A DNA stretch of 23,136 nucleotides from Candidatus Heimdallarchaeota archaeon LC_2 (GCA_001940725.1 MDVR01000088.1:1-23136), one strand, 5' to 3'. Shown: positions 1-8,766, counted from the first letter of the stretch. Notes: generated by a model from the letters alone, not told the origin. Made by a program: numbers and translations.

Positions 1-1
1 A

Positions 2-580
2 ATTATAAATAATTACAAGCATCGTTCACCTGCTGTCCGTGGAAAATTAAAAGAAATGTTGAATACGGGAAATTTAGCAGGTACAGGTAAATTAGTAATT
101 TTGCCAGTAGATCAAGGATTTGAACATGGTCCGGCAAGATCTTTTGCACCAAATCCAAAAGGATATGATCCTTTATTTCATGTCGAATTAGCAATTGAAA
201 GTGGTTGTAACGCATATGCAGCACCATTAGGATTTATAGAATCTGCTGCTGCTGAATATGGGGGACAAATTCCATTAATTCTAAAGGTGAACAATAATGA
301 TTCTTTGTATTCTTCTCCTAATCCGTTGTCTGCCATAACATCAGGTATTGAAGATGCACTGGATTTAGGATGTCACGCAATAGGATTTACAATATATCCA
401 GGAACTTCAGAGAAAAATACTGCATTTGAACAATTAAAATATATGATCCGTTCAGCTCATGAAAACGGTTTAGCCGCAGTGGTTTGGTCTTATCCAAGAG
501 GTGAGACAATTGCAAGTGAAGATGAAACTGGTCTTGACATTGTTGCGTATGCAGCACACCAAATAAAGATTATAAAATAG
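2..580 (+). pseudogene. Truncated duplicate of class I fructose-bisphosphate aldolase
   Basis: This frame is identical to residues 7-192 of the complete aldolase that follows. After the codons for AYAAH it diverges into six unrelated residues (QIKIIK) and stops. Its start codon lies left of the window. The fragment keeps the equivalents of D43, H48, W168 and Y170 but ends before the Schiff-base lysine region (IIKVK, K203/K205), so it cannot be an active aldolase. The break falls exactly where the downstream gene's upstream sequence begins, as expected for a simple 622-base tandem duplication. An assembly error at a contig end would give the same picture, and I cannot exclude it. Confidence 0.75.
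571..578 (+). promoter_or_regulatory. TATA box of the aldolase gene
   Basis: TATAAAAT centred about 31 bases before the ATG at 606. Archaeal transcription normally starts about 25 bases downstream of the TATA box, so the mRNA would be leaderless or nearly so. No ribosome site is visible before the ATG. Confidence 0.6.
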
Positions 581-605
581 AAAGTGAAATCTTGCAATGT
601 AGAAT

Positions 606-1511
606 ATGTCTCGTGTTGATGAAATTATAAATAATTACAAGCATCGTTCACCTGCTGTCCGTGGAAAATTAAAAGAAATGTTGAATACGGGAAATTTAGC
701 AGGTACAGGTAAATTAGTAATTTTGCCAGTAGATCAAGGATTTGAACATGGTCCGGCAAGATCTTTTGCACCAAATCCAAAAGGATATGATCCTTTATTT
801 CATGTCGAATTAGCAATTGAAAGTGGTTGTAACGCATATGCAGCACCATTAGGATTTATAGAATCTGCTGCTGCTGAATATGGGGGACAAATTCCATTAA
901 TTCTAAAGGTGAACAATAATGATTCTTTGTATTCTTCTCCTAATCCGTTGTCTGCCATAACATCAGGTATTGAAGATGCACTGGATTTAGGATGTCACGC
1001 AATAGGATTTACAATATATCCAGGAACTTCAGAGAAAAATACTGCATTTGAACAATTAAAATATATGATCCGTTCAGCTCATGAAAACGGTTTAGCCGCA
1101 GTGGTTTGGTCTTATCCAAGAGGTGAGACAATTGCAAGTGAAGATGAAACTGGTCTTGACATTGTTGCGTATGCAGCACATATAGCAGCTCAAATGGGAG
1201 CCGATATCATTAAAGTTAAGCCACCAACTGAGAGAATTGGATTAAAAGCTGCAGAAAAAGCTTATGAGAATATTCCTAAATCAACATTATCTGAAAGAAT
1301 TTCTCATGTTATTGAAAGTGCATTTGCTGGTCGCAGAATTACAATTTTCTCTGGTGGAGCTGCTAAAGGAAAGGAAGCAATATTGGAAGAGATCAAAGAA
1401 ATTCATGCGGGTGGTGGTTTTGGGTCCATTATTGGGAGAAATAGTTTCCAAAGAGAAAAATCAGATGCAATTAGCCTTCTTAACGATATAATGAATATTT
1501 ACAAAAACTAA
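606..1511 (+). CDS. fba: Class I fructose-bisphosphate aldolase, archaeal DhnA/FbaB type
   Basis: Cytosolic (beta/alpha)8-barrel aldolase of 301 aa. Family knowledge: it interconverts fructose 1,6-bisphosphate with dihydroxyacetone phosphate and glyceraldehyde 3-phosphate through a Schiff-base lysine, in glycolysis and gluconeogenesis. Visible motifs are VDQGFEHG (residues 42-49, with D43 and H48), VWSYPRG (167-173, matching the Trp/Tyr pair of the Thermoproteus enzyme), ADIIKVK (199-205, Schiff-base Lys probably K203), and phosphate-binding FSGG (248-251) and IIGRN (275-279) loops. The ATG at 606 follows a TATA box at leaderless distance. It is convergent with the small genes ending at 1568. 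A related 2-amino-3,7-dideoxy-threo-hept-6-ulosonate synthase (AroA') is an alternative within the same superfamily, but the WSYPRG signature favours Fba. Confidence 0.85.
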   Translation: MSRVDEIINNYKHRSPAVRGKLKEMLNTGNLAGTGKLVILPVDQGFEHGPARSFAPNPKGYDPLFHVELAIESGCNAYAAPLGFIESAAAEYGGQIPLILKVNNNDSLYSSPNPLSAITSGIEDALDLGCHAIGFTIYPGTSEKNTAFEQLKYMIRSAHENGLAAVVWSYPRGETIASEDETGLDIVAYAAHIAAQMGADIIKVKPPTERIGLKAAEKAYENIPKSTLSERISHVIESAFAGRRITIFSGGAAKGKEAILEEIKEIHAGGGFGSIIGRNSFQREKSDAISLLNDIMNIYKN

Positions 1512-1567
1512 AAATATTGAAATTGAACCAACAATGCACATAGTAAATTAGATCTAAATATTTCAAA

Positions 1568-1717
1568 TTAATTGTGGAAGAATATGTCGATACCGATGTG
1601 AAAAAGAAGCATTAAAGCGGAAAGACCTGTTAACAGGAATACTCCCCATAAGTAACTTACTAATTCATCTATCAATTCTGGTATTCTATCATATTCTTCA
1701 TTATTATTTGTTGCCAT
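1568..1717 (-). CDS. 49-aa single-pass membrane protein, H-x3-D-x3-H type
   Basis: Small gene with an excellent ribosome site (GAGGTG, seven bases before the ATG at 1717), last in the ctaB operon. It starts 11 bases after the stop of the preceding 94-aa gene. The protein has an acidic, polar N-terminus (residues 1-20) and one hydrophobic helix (about 23-47) ending in FHIGIDIFFHN. H40, D44 and H48 lie on one face of the helix. The same pattern ends the 43-aa protein of the same operon, so the two look like paralogues. I do not recognise the family. Co-transcription with haem O synthase suggests a role as a small subunit or assembly factor of the terminal oxidase (inference). Confidence 0.72.
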   Translation of the reverse strand: MATNNNEEYDRIPELIDELVSYLWGVFLLTGLSALMLLFHIGIDIFFHN

Positions 1718-1728
1718 AATTATTCACC

Positions 1729-2013
1729 TCAATTAAGAATAAGCTCTCTCTGGACAAAATAATCAATAGTCAGCACAATCGTCGCAATGAATAACATTCT
1801 ATAAATGATTACTCTATCTTTTATGATACCTATTCTTTCCAAAAGAAATGCTAGCAGTACTCCAACGAGTACTGTGATCACGTATATTTGCTCGAGCGTT
1901 AGACTAAAATCATTATCCGAAGAATTTGATTGAGCAGATACTTTTACTGTATTTACGATCAAAGAAAATGTTGCAAGGATCAATAGGAAACCTAATTCAA
2001 TATTCTTTCTCAT
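1729..2013 (-). CDS. 94-aa small membrane protein of the ctaB operon
   Basis: Third gene of the operon. A GGAG ribosome site overlaps the stop of the upstream 43-aa gene, seven bases before this ATG. The protein starts with a signal-peptide-like or first membrane segment (about 8-27, possible cleavage after VSA), then a short polar external loop rich in Ser/Asn/Asp (29-36), then two further hydrophobic helices (about 43-60 and 70-87) separated by a charged turn (ERIGIIKDR). No cofactor motif is visible and I do not recognise the family. The operon position points to respiratory-chain assembly (inference). Confidence 0.68.
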   Translation of the reverse strand: MRKNIELGFLLILATFSLIVNTVKVSAQSNSSDNDFSLTLEQIYVITVLVGVLLAFLLERIGIIKDRVIIYRMLFIATIVLTIDYFVQRELILN

Positions 2014-2023
2014 TTTAGTACTC

Positions 2024-2155
2024 CTAAGTGTGATAGAAGAAATCTATCAATATGTGGAAGAACATAATGATTATCATAACGAACGTTGTGATCAATGCAC
2101 GACGCCCAACAGTAATCATTTTCTCCAAATCGTCTTCAGTTACTTCAGTCTTCAT
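2024..2155 (-). CDS. 43-aa single-pass membrane protein, H-x3-D-x3-H type
   Basis: Second gene of the ctaB operon. Its ribosome site AAGGTG overlaps the ctaB stop codon and lies six bases from the ATG at 2155. The N-terminus is acidic (TEVTEDDLEKM), then two arginines (R18, R19) precede one hydrophobic helix (about 20-41) that ends FHILIDFFYHT. H34, D38 and H42 have the same spacing as in the 49-aa protein two genes downstream, and 7 of the last 11 residues are identical between them. Family unknown. It may be a membrane subunit or a haem/copper-handling factor of the oxidase (inference). Confidence 0.72.
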   Translation of the reverse strand: MKTEVTEDDLEKMITVGRRALITTFVMIIIMFFHILIDFFYHT

Positions 2156-2165
2156 TATTTTCACC

Positions 2166-3170
2166 TTAAATCCAGAGGAATAAAACGATTATTCCGAAAA
2201 TTATCGCCATCCAAGCATTATGAGCTTTGAAACAAATATCCGCAGTATGGGTAGATGGCTTATCGTAAAATACCCATAATCCATAAAACAAGATCATATT
2301 GGGAATTATTAGCGCAATTATTACAAGGGAACTTGATTCAAGATAATATGCAAACCATGTTCCATAAATCATAGTAATTATACCCGCAAACATGGTTATT
2401 TTGGCTGTTTTTTCCATACCCAACCTAACAGGTAACATAGGAATGTTTGCTCGTTTATAATCAGCCATATGTTTGGTTGATAGTGCCCAAGTATGAGATG
2501 GGGTCCAAATGAAAACAATTGCACCAAGTAACCATCCTTCTATGGGAATTGAATTTGTACGAGCTGCATAACCCACCCATACTGGTGCCGGAGATGCCAG
2601 ACCACCCAAAATAGTATTTAAAATTGATTTTCTTTTTAGAAAAAGTGAATATCCAAATAGATAGAAAAGTGCACCCCAGCTTAGAAATAAGGCAGTTAAT
2701 AAATTGAAGTACAATCCAGCAGTGACAATTCCAAGGGTAGTTAGGACAATTCCAAATTGAAGAACCTTTATTGGTTCCAATCCTTCTTCCCGCACACTAG
2801 GTCTGTCTTTGGTTCGATCCATTAAAATATCAATATCTCGATCGATATAATTATTGATTGTCATTGCACCTCCTGCTGCAGCATATCCAACAAATACAAA
2901 AATAAGTAAATCTAAAAATGAAACTCCAATCATATTGGGCTGAGGGACAAAAAAGCCACCAATACCCGTAACAGTCAATAAAACAATGATTCTGGGTTTC
3001 GTAAGAGAAAAATAATCTTTCAAATTGATCTTAGTATTATCTAAAATGTTGCCTTTTATTCTCTTGTTATTCGGACTTGTTGGAAATGTCATTGAATTAA
3101 TATCCTCGTATAAACCAACAAAATAACAACAATTGATTATTAACTCTGTGATTGTGCAGGTTTGAAGCAT
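2166..3170 (-). CDS. ctaB: Protoheme IX farnesyltransferase (haem O synthase)
   Basis: UbiA-superfamily integral membrane prenyltransferase. It transfers farnesyl to protohaem to make haem O, the precursor of the haems used by haem-copper oxidases. The first Asp-rich motif is NNYIDRDID (106-114) followed by MDRTKDRP (117-124). The second conserved segment is KHMADYKRANIPMLP (233-247). About eight to nine hydrophobic helices are present. The gene heads an operon with three small membrane-protein genes. The oxidase it would serve is at 15194-17675. The ATG at 3170 lies about 32 bases below a TATA box. An internal ATG at 3092 (MTFPTSP, with GAGG 11 bases upstream) would remove a 26-residue leader not typical of the family and give 308 aa, so the start is uncertain. 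Confidence 0.9.
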   Translation of the reverse strand: MLQTCTITELIINCCYFVGLYEDINSMTFPTSPNNKRIKGNILDNTKINLKDYFSLTKPRIIVLLTVTGIGGFFVPQPNMIGVSFLDLLIFVFVGYAAAGGAMTINNYIDRDIDILMDRTKDRPSVREEGLEPIKVLQFGIVLTTLGIVTAGLYFNLLTALFLSWGALFYLFGYSLFLKRKSILNTILGGLASPAPVWVGYAARTNSIPIEGWLLGAIVFIWTPSHTWALSTKHMADYKRANIPMLPVRLGMEKTAKITMFAGIITMIYGTWFAYYLESSSLVIIALIIPNMILFYGLWVFYDKPSTHTADICFKAHNAWMAIIFGIIVLFLWI

Positions 3171-3198
3171 ATGAAGCCATATTATCTATTATTAAAAG

Positions 3199-3206
3199 TC
3201 TTATAA
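3199..3206 (-). promoter_or_regulatory. TATA box of the ctaB operon
   Basis: On the minus strand this reads TTATAAGA, centred about 32 bases before the ATG at 3170. This would give a leader of only a few bases. It is the best TATA match in the gap between ctaB and the protease terminator. Confidence 0.45.
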
Positions 3207-3291
3207 GCAATAATTTCAAATTGCTATATAATTTATATTAATATTAGGTTTCTAACTTTATTTTTCTAATTTTAGTTAATAATTGATAGAT

Positions 3292-3318
3292 GGTAATTAA
3301 GAGATAATCTCAATTACC
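3292..3318 (-). terminator. Hairpin downstream of the S8 protease gene
   Basis: GGTAATT pairs with AATTACC (7 bp), and inside it GAGA pairs with TCTC around a three-base loop, with two unpaired A's in between. It lies 16 bases beyond the protease stop codon on the minus strand and is followed by A/T-rich sequence. It probably ends or stabilises the protease mRNA. Confidence 0.5.
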
Positions 3319-3333
3319 TTTAATTTATTTATT

Positions 3334-6300
3334 TTAGTTATTTAATGATTTTCTTTTTCGTAGATATACAAGAACTGGAAATGCGAATAGCACTAGATAG
3401 AAATTGATTGGAAGGAATCCATCATCTCCACCACCGTCATCAGTTGTTTCTGTTGTCGAAGATGTTGTATCTGATGGAGTCGTCGATACCAGCGGTTCAC
3501 CTGTACCAACAGTTACAACAACAGTATCAACACCACGTCTACCATTGATGTCTTCAACAGTCAATTGGATTGAATAATCCCCTGTTTCAGCAAAATTAAA
3601 TGTTAATGCTAAATTAGTTCCTCTAGTCCAAGTATTACCGGGTGCATCTGGCCAGACTACAAAGTCTATCCAGACGAAGTAAGTTCCTTCTGATGCATCG
3701 TCAATTGACCAAGTAATGGTTAGATCAAATCCAGCAAACCAATCAATATCAGCAGGAGATGATAAAATTGGGGCCGATTGGTCGTTCCTCTTAACTGTAA
3801 AAGTTGTATCGATTGTATGACCATAGTCATCAACACCAGTCACTGTAAATTCATTGTCAACCCAAACATCAACTACATGTGCAGCATCAAAGATAATCTC
3901 GTTGATACCTTCTCCGTTTACAAGTTCATAAACTACAGTTGTTCCTTTCTTTACGGTTAAACTAAAGATACTTGCATCCGAAGCAGTTCCAAAAACAAAA
4001 TCACCTGTAGTGTTTTCTGGAATAGTGGCAACAGTACTTATTGTAGGAGCAGACGCATCAAATCTAAGAGAACTAGAATATCTTACTCTTTCATTCCAAG
4101 CAGGAGTTTCTGATTCAATAAAGTAAGTAGCCTCATCTACACCTTCACTTAATAAGCTAACACTGCTTGAAAGAGCTACCGCTTCAGAAGTCTCAACAAT
4201 TTTACGTATAGCTAAAAAGTCAAGTGTAAATTCTTGATCTAGATTATCCCCTGAAAAGTATTCAACTACAATTACATAAGTACCTGTTTCAGGAACTATT
4301 ACTTGCATGTGCTCAGGATTTTCACCTGTAGAGGCTGCGGTAGAAATTGATGTATCAAAATCAATTACTAGACCCTTTGGTACTAGTAAAAGATCAAAAT
4401 CAGTGGTTTGCTTAGGCCATGATAAAGTTGCTTCAATTTCCATTCCTTTCACGAGAACTATTTCTCGAGTCCATTCAGCTGTAATAAATGAAGTATATGG
4501 AACTAATTCGGCTGCGGGAAGTGTACGACTTTCATGAATCTCGTCAACCTGAGAAATGGCCAGATCCATTCCTAACTGATCGTTTGTAAATGAGGGGATA
4601 GGATTTGTACTCGGCGAAAGCCAGCTAATACCTGCAACATCAAAAGTTACAGGAGTACCATCACCTAAGGTATTAGACCCGGTAGTGGTAACTACCGCAC
4701 TTGGTAAAACAAATTCATCAACAGTATTTGTGACCCAAGCAGCCCTTACACTAATTGGTTCAGTCAAAACTGCAGCAGAATCCATTAAAACTGCATGAAC
4801 TGCTACTGTAAAGAATCTAGCATCACCAAGGAGATTTTCACCACCTAGAACATTTCCTAATCTATGATCAGTGATATTGGCTAATAATCTTGAAATTGTA
4901 TCAGTACTGGTAGATTGAGAATCATATTGACCATTAGCAACATAATTGGAAGCAGTCATAGCTATAACAGTACCTGTTGAGTCATATAGAAATAAATCAA
5001 GTACGGTTCTTGGATTGGTCCATTCAACCTCTATTGCTAAAGAATTAGCAGTACCTGCGCTAGTTAACTCAATATCATAATATCTCCAATCGCCTGAGAA
5101 TGGTCCTCCTGACCAATCTGCAGCTCCAATTACATCATTATCAAAAGGCTTTCCTTGAAGCCCTGAAGCTTCAGACCATCCGTCTACAGAATAATTACCT
5201 GTTGCAATTGGAACACTGTAACCATAACCTACAAGCGCTTCTCCACCACTGGCACCAGTAACTTCCATAAATCCTTGATAGAAACCTGGTTCAGCCAAAG
5301 CTGGAACGGTAATGGTAAGTTGTGGAGTTGTGGTTGTTCCACCAACTACAGCAGCCCATGGATCGACCTGACGAGTATAAGCTCTTACAGAAATAGTTAT
5401 TTCAGATCCAGCTGTTACACTACCCGTATAATCGCTCGCAAACATTTCATCTCTTATTATTAAAAGACTCAAGGCATTAAATGATTTCGTGCTTGAAGCC
5501 ACAGAAGCTATTGCATTACTATTTGTTGAATAAGTAAATATGTTTCTTTCATCTGCATCTACGATACCGTCGGAATTCAGATCCTCATGTTGGGCAACAT
5601 GAATTCTGAACCTCCCTCCAGCATTATTTGTCTCGATGAAACGATCATTATCTATCGCCATGCTAAACAAAACATAATCAGCAGATGTCAATTCAGTAAA
5701 GTCACTGAATAATGTACTTAAATTAAAATTTGTATACCTTTGAGTCGTAGTGAATGGAGCTAGTGTTTCATTAAATGTTTCAACAGTTGTTTTAGCAACG
5801 GTTGATGCCGGTGCTTGACTTAGAGTTACACTGTCTACATAAGAAGTACCAGCGGTAACCCTGCTTCCATAAATAACTGTATCCATATAAGTCTCTGTAA
5901 GACCTGGATGTGTCAATGGAACATTAGGTATGATGTCATAACCATCACCAACCAATGCTGCTCCAAACCAGAAATTAAATGAATTATTAACTCGTGATGC
6001 ATGTTCAAGATTTGCATCAGGATTTTGAATAAGGAAAACTTCTTCTCCTGATGGCAATGTCTCATTGATTATGTACTCTACAGCTCGTTCAATATCTGCA
6101 CGACCTGATCCTTGCCTATAAACATCATATCCTAAATCAACAGCTGAAGATTTGAGAATAGTTTTCGCATTATCTGGTTTTAGATCTGTTCCAACGATAT
6201 CTAGCCATGCCTCGTGTATGACAGCTAAAACTCCTGAAGTATACGGAGCAGCCTCAGAGGTCCCACTAAACACCGTGTAAGAAGCATTAGCACCTGCATA

Positions 6301-8373
6301 AGTACCTAGCTCATAAGTAAGTGGGAATGGTACAGTAGGCATCGTTGAAAAATCAAATGCACCTACATTTACTACATCAACCTTTGGATATCCAGTAGAG
6401 GTTGGGCCTGAACTTGAGAAACCTATAATATCATCAGATCCTTGACTTGGTCCCCATGGGTCGTCATTAGGTATAAAATTTTCTCTATACCAGAAGTTGG
6501 TACTTGCACCAACAATAACAGCAGTTGGACTTGTTGGAGATCCATGAGTTGCATACCCCGGTCCAGAATTTCCTGCAGAAACTACATAGAGTAATCCAGG
6601 ATGTTCAGCACTAATGAAACCAGGATAAGATAACAATTCAAAGAATAATGACCAGAAATCATATCCGTAAACAAAGGAATCTGGCCAACTAAATATGTTA
6701 TAGAATGATGTGTAACCCCATGAATTACTTGAAATATTAGCAACATGATCATTCGCAAAATTCCAAGCAAGACTATTATCTGGCTCATAACCTTGCACCC
6801 AAAGGTAAGAGTAAATATCAGCTGAATCTGACAACAGACCTGATGTTCCAAGGATTGATGCACCGGGTGCAACTCCTCTTAATGAATAGAGTGTACTATT
6901 TCCTTGAAGTGGATAACTAACATCTTGAGCCACAATTGAACCCGAAACCCCTGTACCATGACCTTGATAATCAAAAAAATATGCAAAGCCGAATCCATCA
7001 GTCATAATACCATCAATTATTGGGTTATCACTTCCTGTTAATGAGCCAGTGACGTTATTTGAATCATATGTATTAGATAAAGCACCTATTGAAAGATCAA
7101 CAAATCCATCAGCACCTGCATTTTCATCAACATCAATCCAATCATGAGAAAGAATCTTATTTCCTAGATTACTATAAGTTGGAGAATCAACAAACGAAAA
7201 TGTGGAATTATTAAGATAATCATCATAGCTACTAACTCCAGCAAAGTTACCTGTCATCTTCCTACCTGTTTGCCAATCGAAATATACGGAATCATAGTCT
7301 CCATTACCAGTAGTATCAGCGCTCAAGAAAGGTAAAAAATTGAAAATGAAACCATTATGTTGCATTACCACTCCAAAATAATAGCCAGTATTATTACCGA
7401 GTAAGCCTGTGGCATTGTATTTAGTTGGAAATTGGAATCCTAGATCTGCATCAAGAGCAAACCAATCCCAATGAATTGCACTCCAAACCAAAAGGTCATC
7501 ATACCCACTTAAATCTAACATACCATCAGCATCTGTGTAGAGTGGACCCGAAAAATTAGCTGCTGTAGCGGCATCGCCCATCTCAGTGTAAATCTTTTCA
7601 CTGTATTGATTTGTAACACCAAGATAACCTCCTGTCCCATCAAAAGAAGCAGATGAACCATCAGCTTTTTCAGCTAAGATTCCGCTCAAAGCAGTGTGAC
7701 CATAGTCTACACCAGTATCATGTACATTAATTACGGTACCAGTACCATTGTAGCCATAAGCATCTTCAATTACGCTTGAACCAAGTATATCCCTAGTTTT
7801 AAAATTATTAACAGCTGCTCCGTTTTCATCATTGTAAGAATTTAACTGAGCCCTTGAAAACTCAGTCAAATCGACACCAGGAGTTCTTGGATCTTTCACA
7901 TCTTGAATTGTTGTGAAATCAGGAGTTATTCTCAAGACGTCTGGATTTGCTTCCAGTGCTTGAATGTCTCTAGCATTATTTACAGTTGTGTGCACCCAAT
8001 ATAAATTGAAATCACCAAATTTAAATGAACCCAATGGAGAAATTGATCCGTTTAATGTGGGATCATTAAATGTCAATAGCATAATGCTAGTTTTAGATCC
8101 ATAACTTAGAAGATTGGCGGGACGTATTCCCGTGTCAATCCAACTGGTAAGTACAGGATCTACTTTTGATATTGAGGTGTCATAATCAAAAGCAGGACCA
8201 TCAATAGTTCTACTGAAAACATCGTTTCCTGATGTAGTAATAGATCTAAATTGATCCGGTGTTGTTGTAAGAGTATCATTGATAACTAAGTTAGCTATAA
8301 ATAAGCCACTAAATGTCATCAGTGAGATACTTAATATGGTATAAAATAGAATTTTTATTTTCAAACGTTTCAC
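3334..8373 (-). CDS. Giant membrane-anchored subtilisin-like (S8) protease, pyrolysin/TPPII-like
   Basis: About 1680 aa, exported. An N-terminal signal helix (8-31) and a propeptide precede an S8 catalytic domain. Numbered from the TTG at 8376, the catalytic residues are D220 (HDTGVD), H473 (GHGTG), oxyanion N603 (AGNSGPG) and S707 (GTSEAAP, where most relatives have GTSMAAP). Asp and His are 253 residues apart instead of about 30-50. The insert holds acidic calcium-loop-like stretches (DADGMLDLSGYDD, DTTGNGDYDS, DVDENAGADG). Large Asp-His inserts are known in pyrolysin and tripeptidyl peptidase II. Long beta-sandwich regions follow, then an S/T-rich stalk, a G/D linker, one membrane helix and RKRK. 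This predicts a cell-surface protease facing outward, probably used to digest extracellular protein. Start is GTG 8373 or TTG 8376; there is no ATG. Confidence 0.92.
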   Translation of the reverse strand: MKRLKIKILFYTILSISLMTFSGLFIANLVINDTLTTTPDQFRSITTSGNDVFSRTIDGPAFDYDTSISKVDPVLTSWIDTGIRPANLLSYGSKTSIMLLTFNDPTLNGSISPLGSFKFGDFNLYWVHTTVNNARDIQALEANPDVLRITPDFTTIQDVKDPRTPGVDLTEFSRAQLNSYNDENGAAVNNFKTRDILGSSVIEDAYGYNGTGTVINVHDTGVDYGHTALSGILAEKADGSSASFDGTGGYLGVTNQYSEKIYTEMGDAATAANFSGPLYTDADGMLDLSGYDDLLVWSAIHWDWFALDADLGFQFPTKYNATGLLGNNTGYYFGVVMQHNGFIFNFLPFLSADTTGNGDYDSVYFDWQTGRKMTGNFAGVSSYDDYLNNSTFSFVDSPTYSNLGNKILSHDWIDVDENAGADGFVDLSIGALSNTYDSNNVTGSLTGSDNPIIDGIMTDGFGFAYFFDYQGHGTGVSGSIVAQDVSYPLQGNSTLYSLRGVAPGASILGTSGLLSDSADIYSYLWVQGYEPDNSLAWNFANDHVANISSNSWGYTSFYNIFSWPDSFVYGYDFWSLFFELLSYPGFISAEHPGLLYVVSAGNSGPGYATHGSPTSPTAVIVGASTNFWYRENFIPNDDPWGPSQGSDDIIGFSSSGPTSTGYPKVDVVNVGAFDFSTMPTVPFPLTYELGTYAGANASYTVFSGTSEAAPYTSGVLAVIHEAWLDIVGTDLKPDNAKTILKSSAVDLGYDVYRQGSGRADIERAVEYIINETLPSGEEVFLIQNPDANLEHASRVNNSFNFWFGAALVGDGYDIIPNVPLTHPGLTETYMDTVIYGSRVTAGTSYVDSVTLSQAPASTVAKTTVETFNETLAPFTTTQRYTNFNLSTLFSDFTELTSADYVLFSMAIDNDRFIETNNAGGRFRIHVAQHEDLNSDGIVDADERNIFTYSTNSNAIASVASSTKSFNALSLLIIRDEMFASDYTGSVTAGSEITISVRAYTRQVDPWAAVVGGTTTTPQLTITVPALAEPGFYQGFMEVTGASGGEALVGYGYSVPIATGNYSVDGWSEASGLQGKPFDNDVIGAADWSGGPFSGDWRYYDIELTSAGTANSLAIEVEWTNPRTVLDLFLYDSTGTVIAMTASNYVANGQYDSQSTSTDTISRLLANITDHRLGNVLGGENLLGDARFFTVAVHAVLMDSAAVLTEPISVRAAWVTNTVDEFVLPSAVVTTTGSNTLGDGTPVTFDVAGISWLSPSTNPIPSFTNDQLGMDLAISQVDEIHESRTLPAAELVPYTSFITAEWTREIVLVKGMEIEATLSWPKQTTDFDLLLVPKGLVIDFDTSISTAASTGENPEHMQVIVPETGTYVIVVEYFSGDNLDQEFTLDFLAIRKIVETSEAVALSSSVSLLSEGVDEATYFIESETPAWNERVRYSSSLRFDASAPTISTVATIPENTTGDFVFGTASDASIFSLTVKKGTTVVYELVNGEGINEIIFDAAHVVDVWVDNEFTVTGVDDYGHTIDTTFTVKRNDQSAPILSSPADIDWFAGFDLTITWSIDDASEGTYFVWIDFVVWPDAPGNTWTRGTNLALTFNFAETGDYSIQLTVEDINGRRGVDTVVVTVGTGEPLVSTTPSDTTSSTTETTDDGGGDDGFLPINFYLVLFAFPVLVYLRKRKSLNN

Positions 8374-8670
8374 CAAATTAGTAAAATTTAGTTACGCTAA
8401 GTTTCTTTTTGCTAAAATAAACCTATTGCAAACTGAGTACAATTTTTCGATATCAATTATAAAATATATTCTCATACAAATTAATGGGATAAATCTAATT
8501 TTTTTTTGTTTATCAAAGCTTTCAAATTAGAACTAAAGAGTCTATGTAGGCAATAATCAAAAAAGTTCAACCCAATAAATTTCACGACTATCAATAAAAG
8601 TATAGTATTTTAATAGAAAAGCGCAATAAAATGATAGTTTTATTTTTTTAGCTTTTTTTACTCAAAAATC

Positions 8671-8721
8671 GAATTATTTCTTCACAGCCCCTAATTATTA
8701 CAATTTAGGGGAATTATTTCT
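8671..8721. repeat. Nested direct and inverted repeats in the 8374-8868 intergenic region
   Basis: GAATTATTTCT occurs at 8671-8681 and again at 8711-8721. Between them CCCCTAA (8688-8694) and TTAGGGG (8705-8711) form a 7-bp inverted repeat around a 10-base loop. The GC-rich stem stands out in a very AT-rich 495-base gap between the divergent protease and secreted-protein genes. It could be an operator pair or a short structured RNA. Apart from this, the TATA box near 8760 and the short leader ORF at 8843, I see only AT-rich sequence in the gap. Confidence 0.5.
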
Positions 8722-8759
8722 AATTTTCAGATTTTATAACTCATTTGTGTGGAAAAAAA

Positions 8760-8766
8760 TTATATA
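8760..8766 (+). promoter_or_regulatory. TATA box of the secreted-protein gene
   Basis: TTATATA preceded by GGAAAAAAA, a purine-rich BRE-like stretch. Transcription would start near 8790, leaving a leader of about 75-80 bases, unusually long for this window. Confidence 0.5.

Larger units (their letters stand above)
1..1180. repeat. Tandem direct repeat of 558+ bases (1-558 and 623-1180)
   Basis: Bases 1-558 and 623-1180 are the same sequence at an offset of 622. The left end of the repeat is outside the window. I saw no mismatch by eye, and the encoded proteins are identical over the repeat. Perfect identity means either a very recent duplication or an assembly artefact. Bases 559-622 are the unique stretch between the repeats and hold the promoter and first codons of the intact gene. 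Confidence 0.9.

Noticed and set aside
3..849. Identical 74-codon minus-strand frames at 3-227 and 625-849
   Set aside because: They are the antisense of the duplicated aldolase coding sequence and appear twice only because the repeat does. They show no motif or ribosome site.
2030..2230. 66-codon plus-strand frame
   Set aside because: It lies opposite the 43-aa gene and the end of ctaB, both with ribosome sites or family motifs on the minus strand.
6582..6872. 96-codon frame inside the protease gene on the same strand
   Set aside because: Out-of-frame shadow within the S8 catalytic domain; no features of its own.
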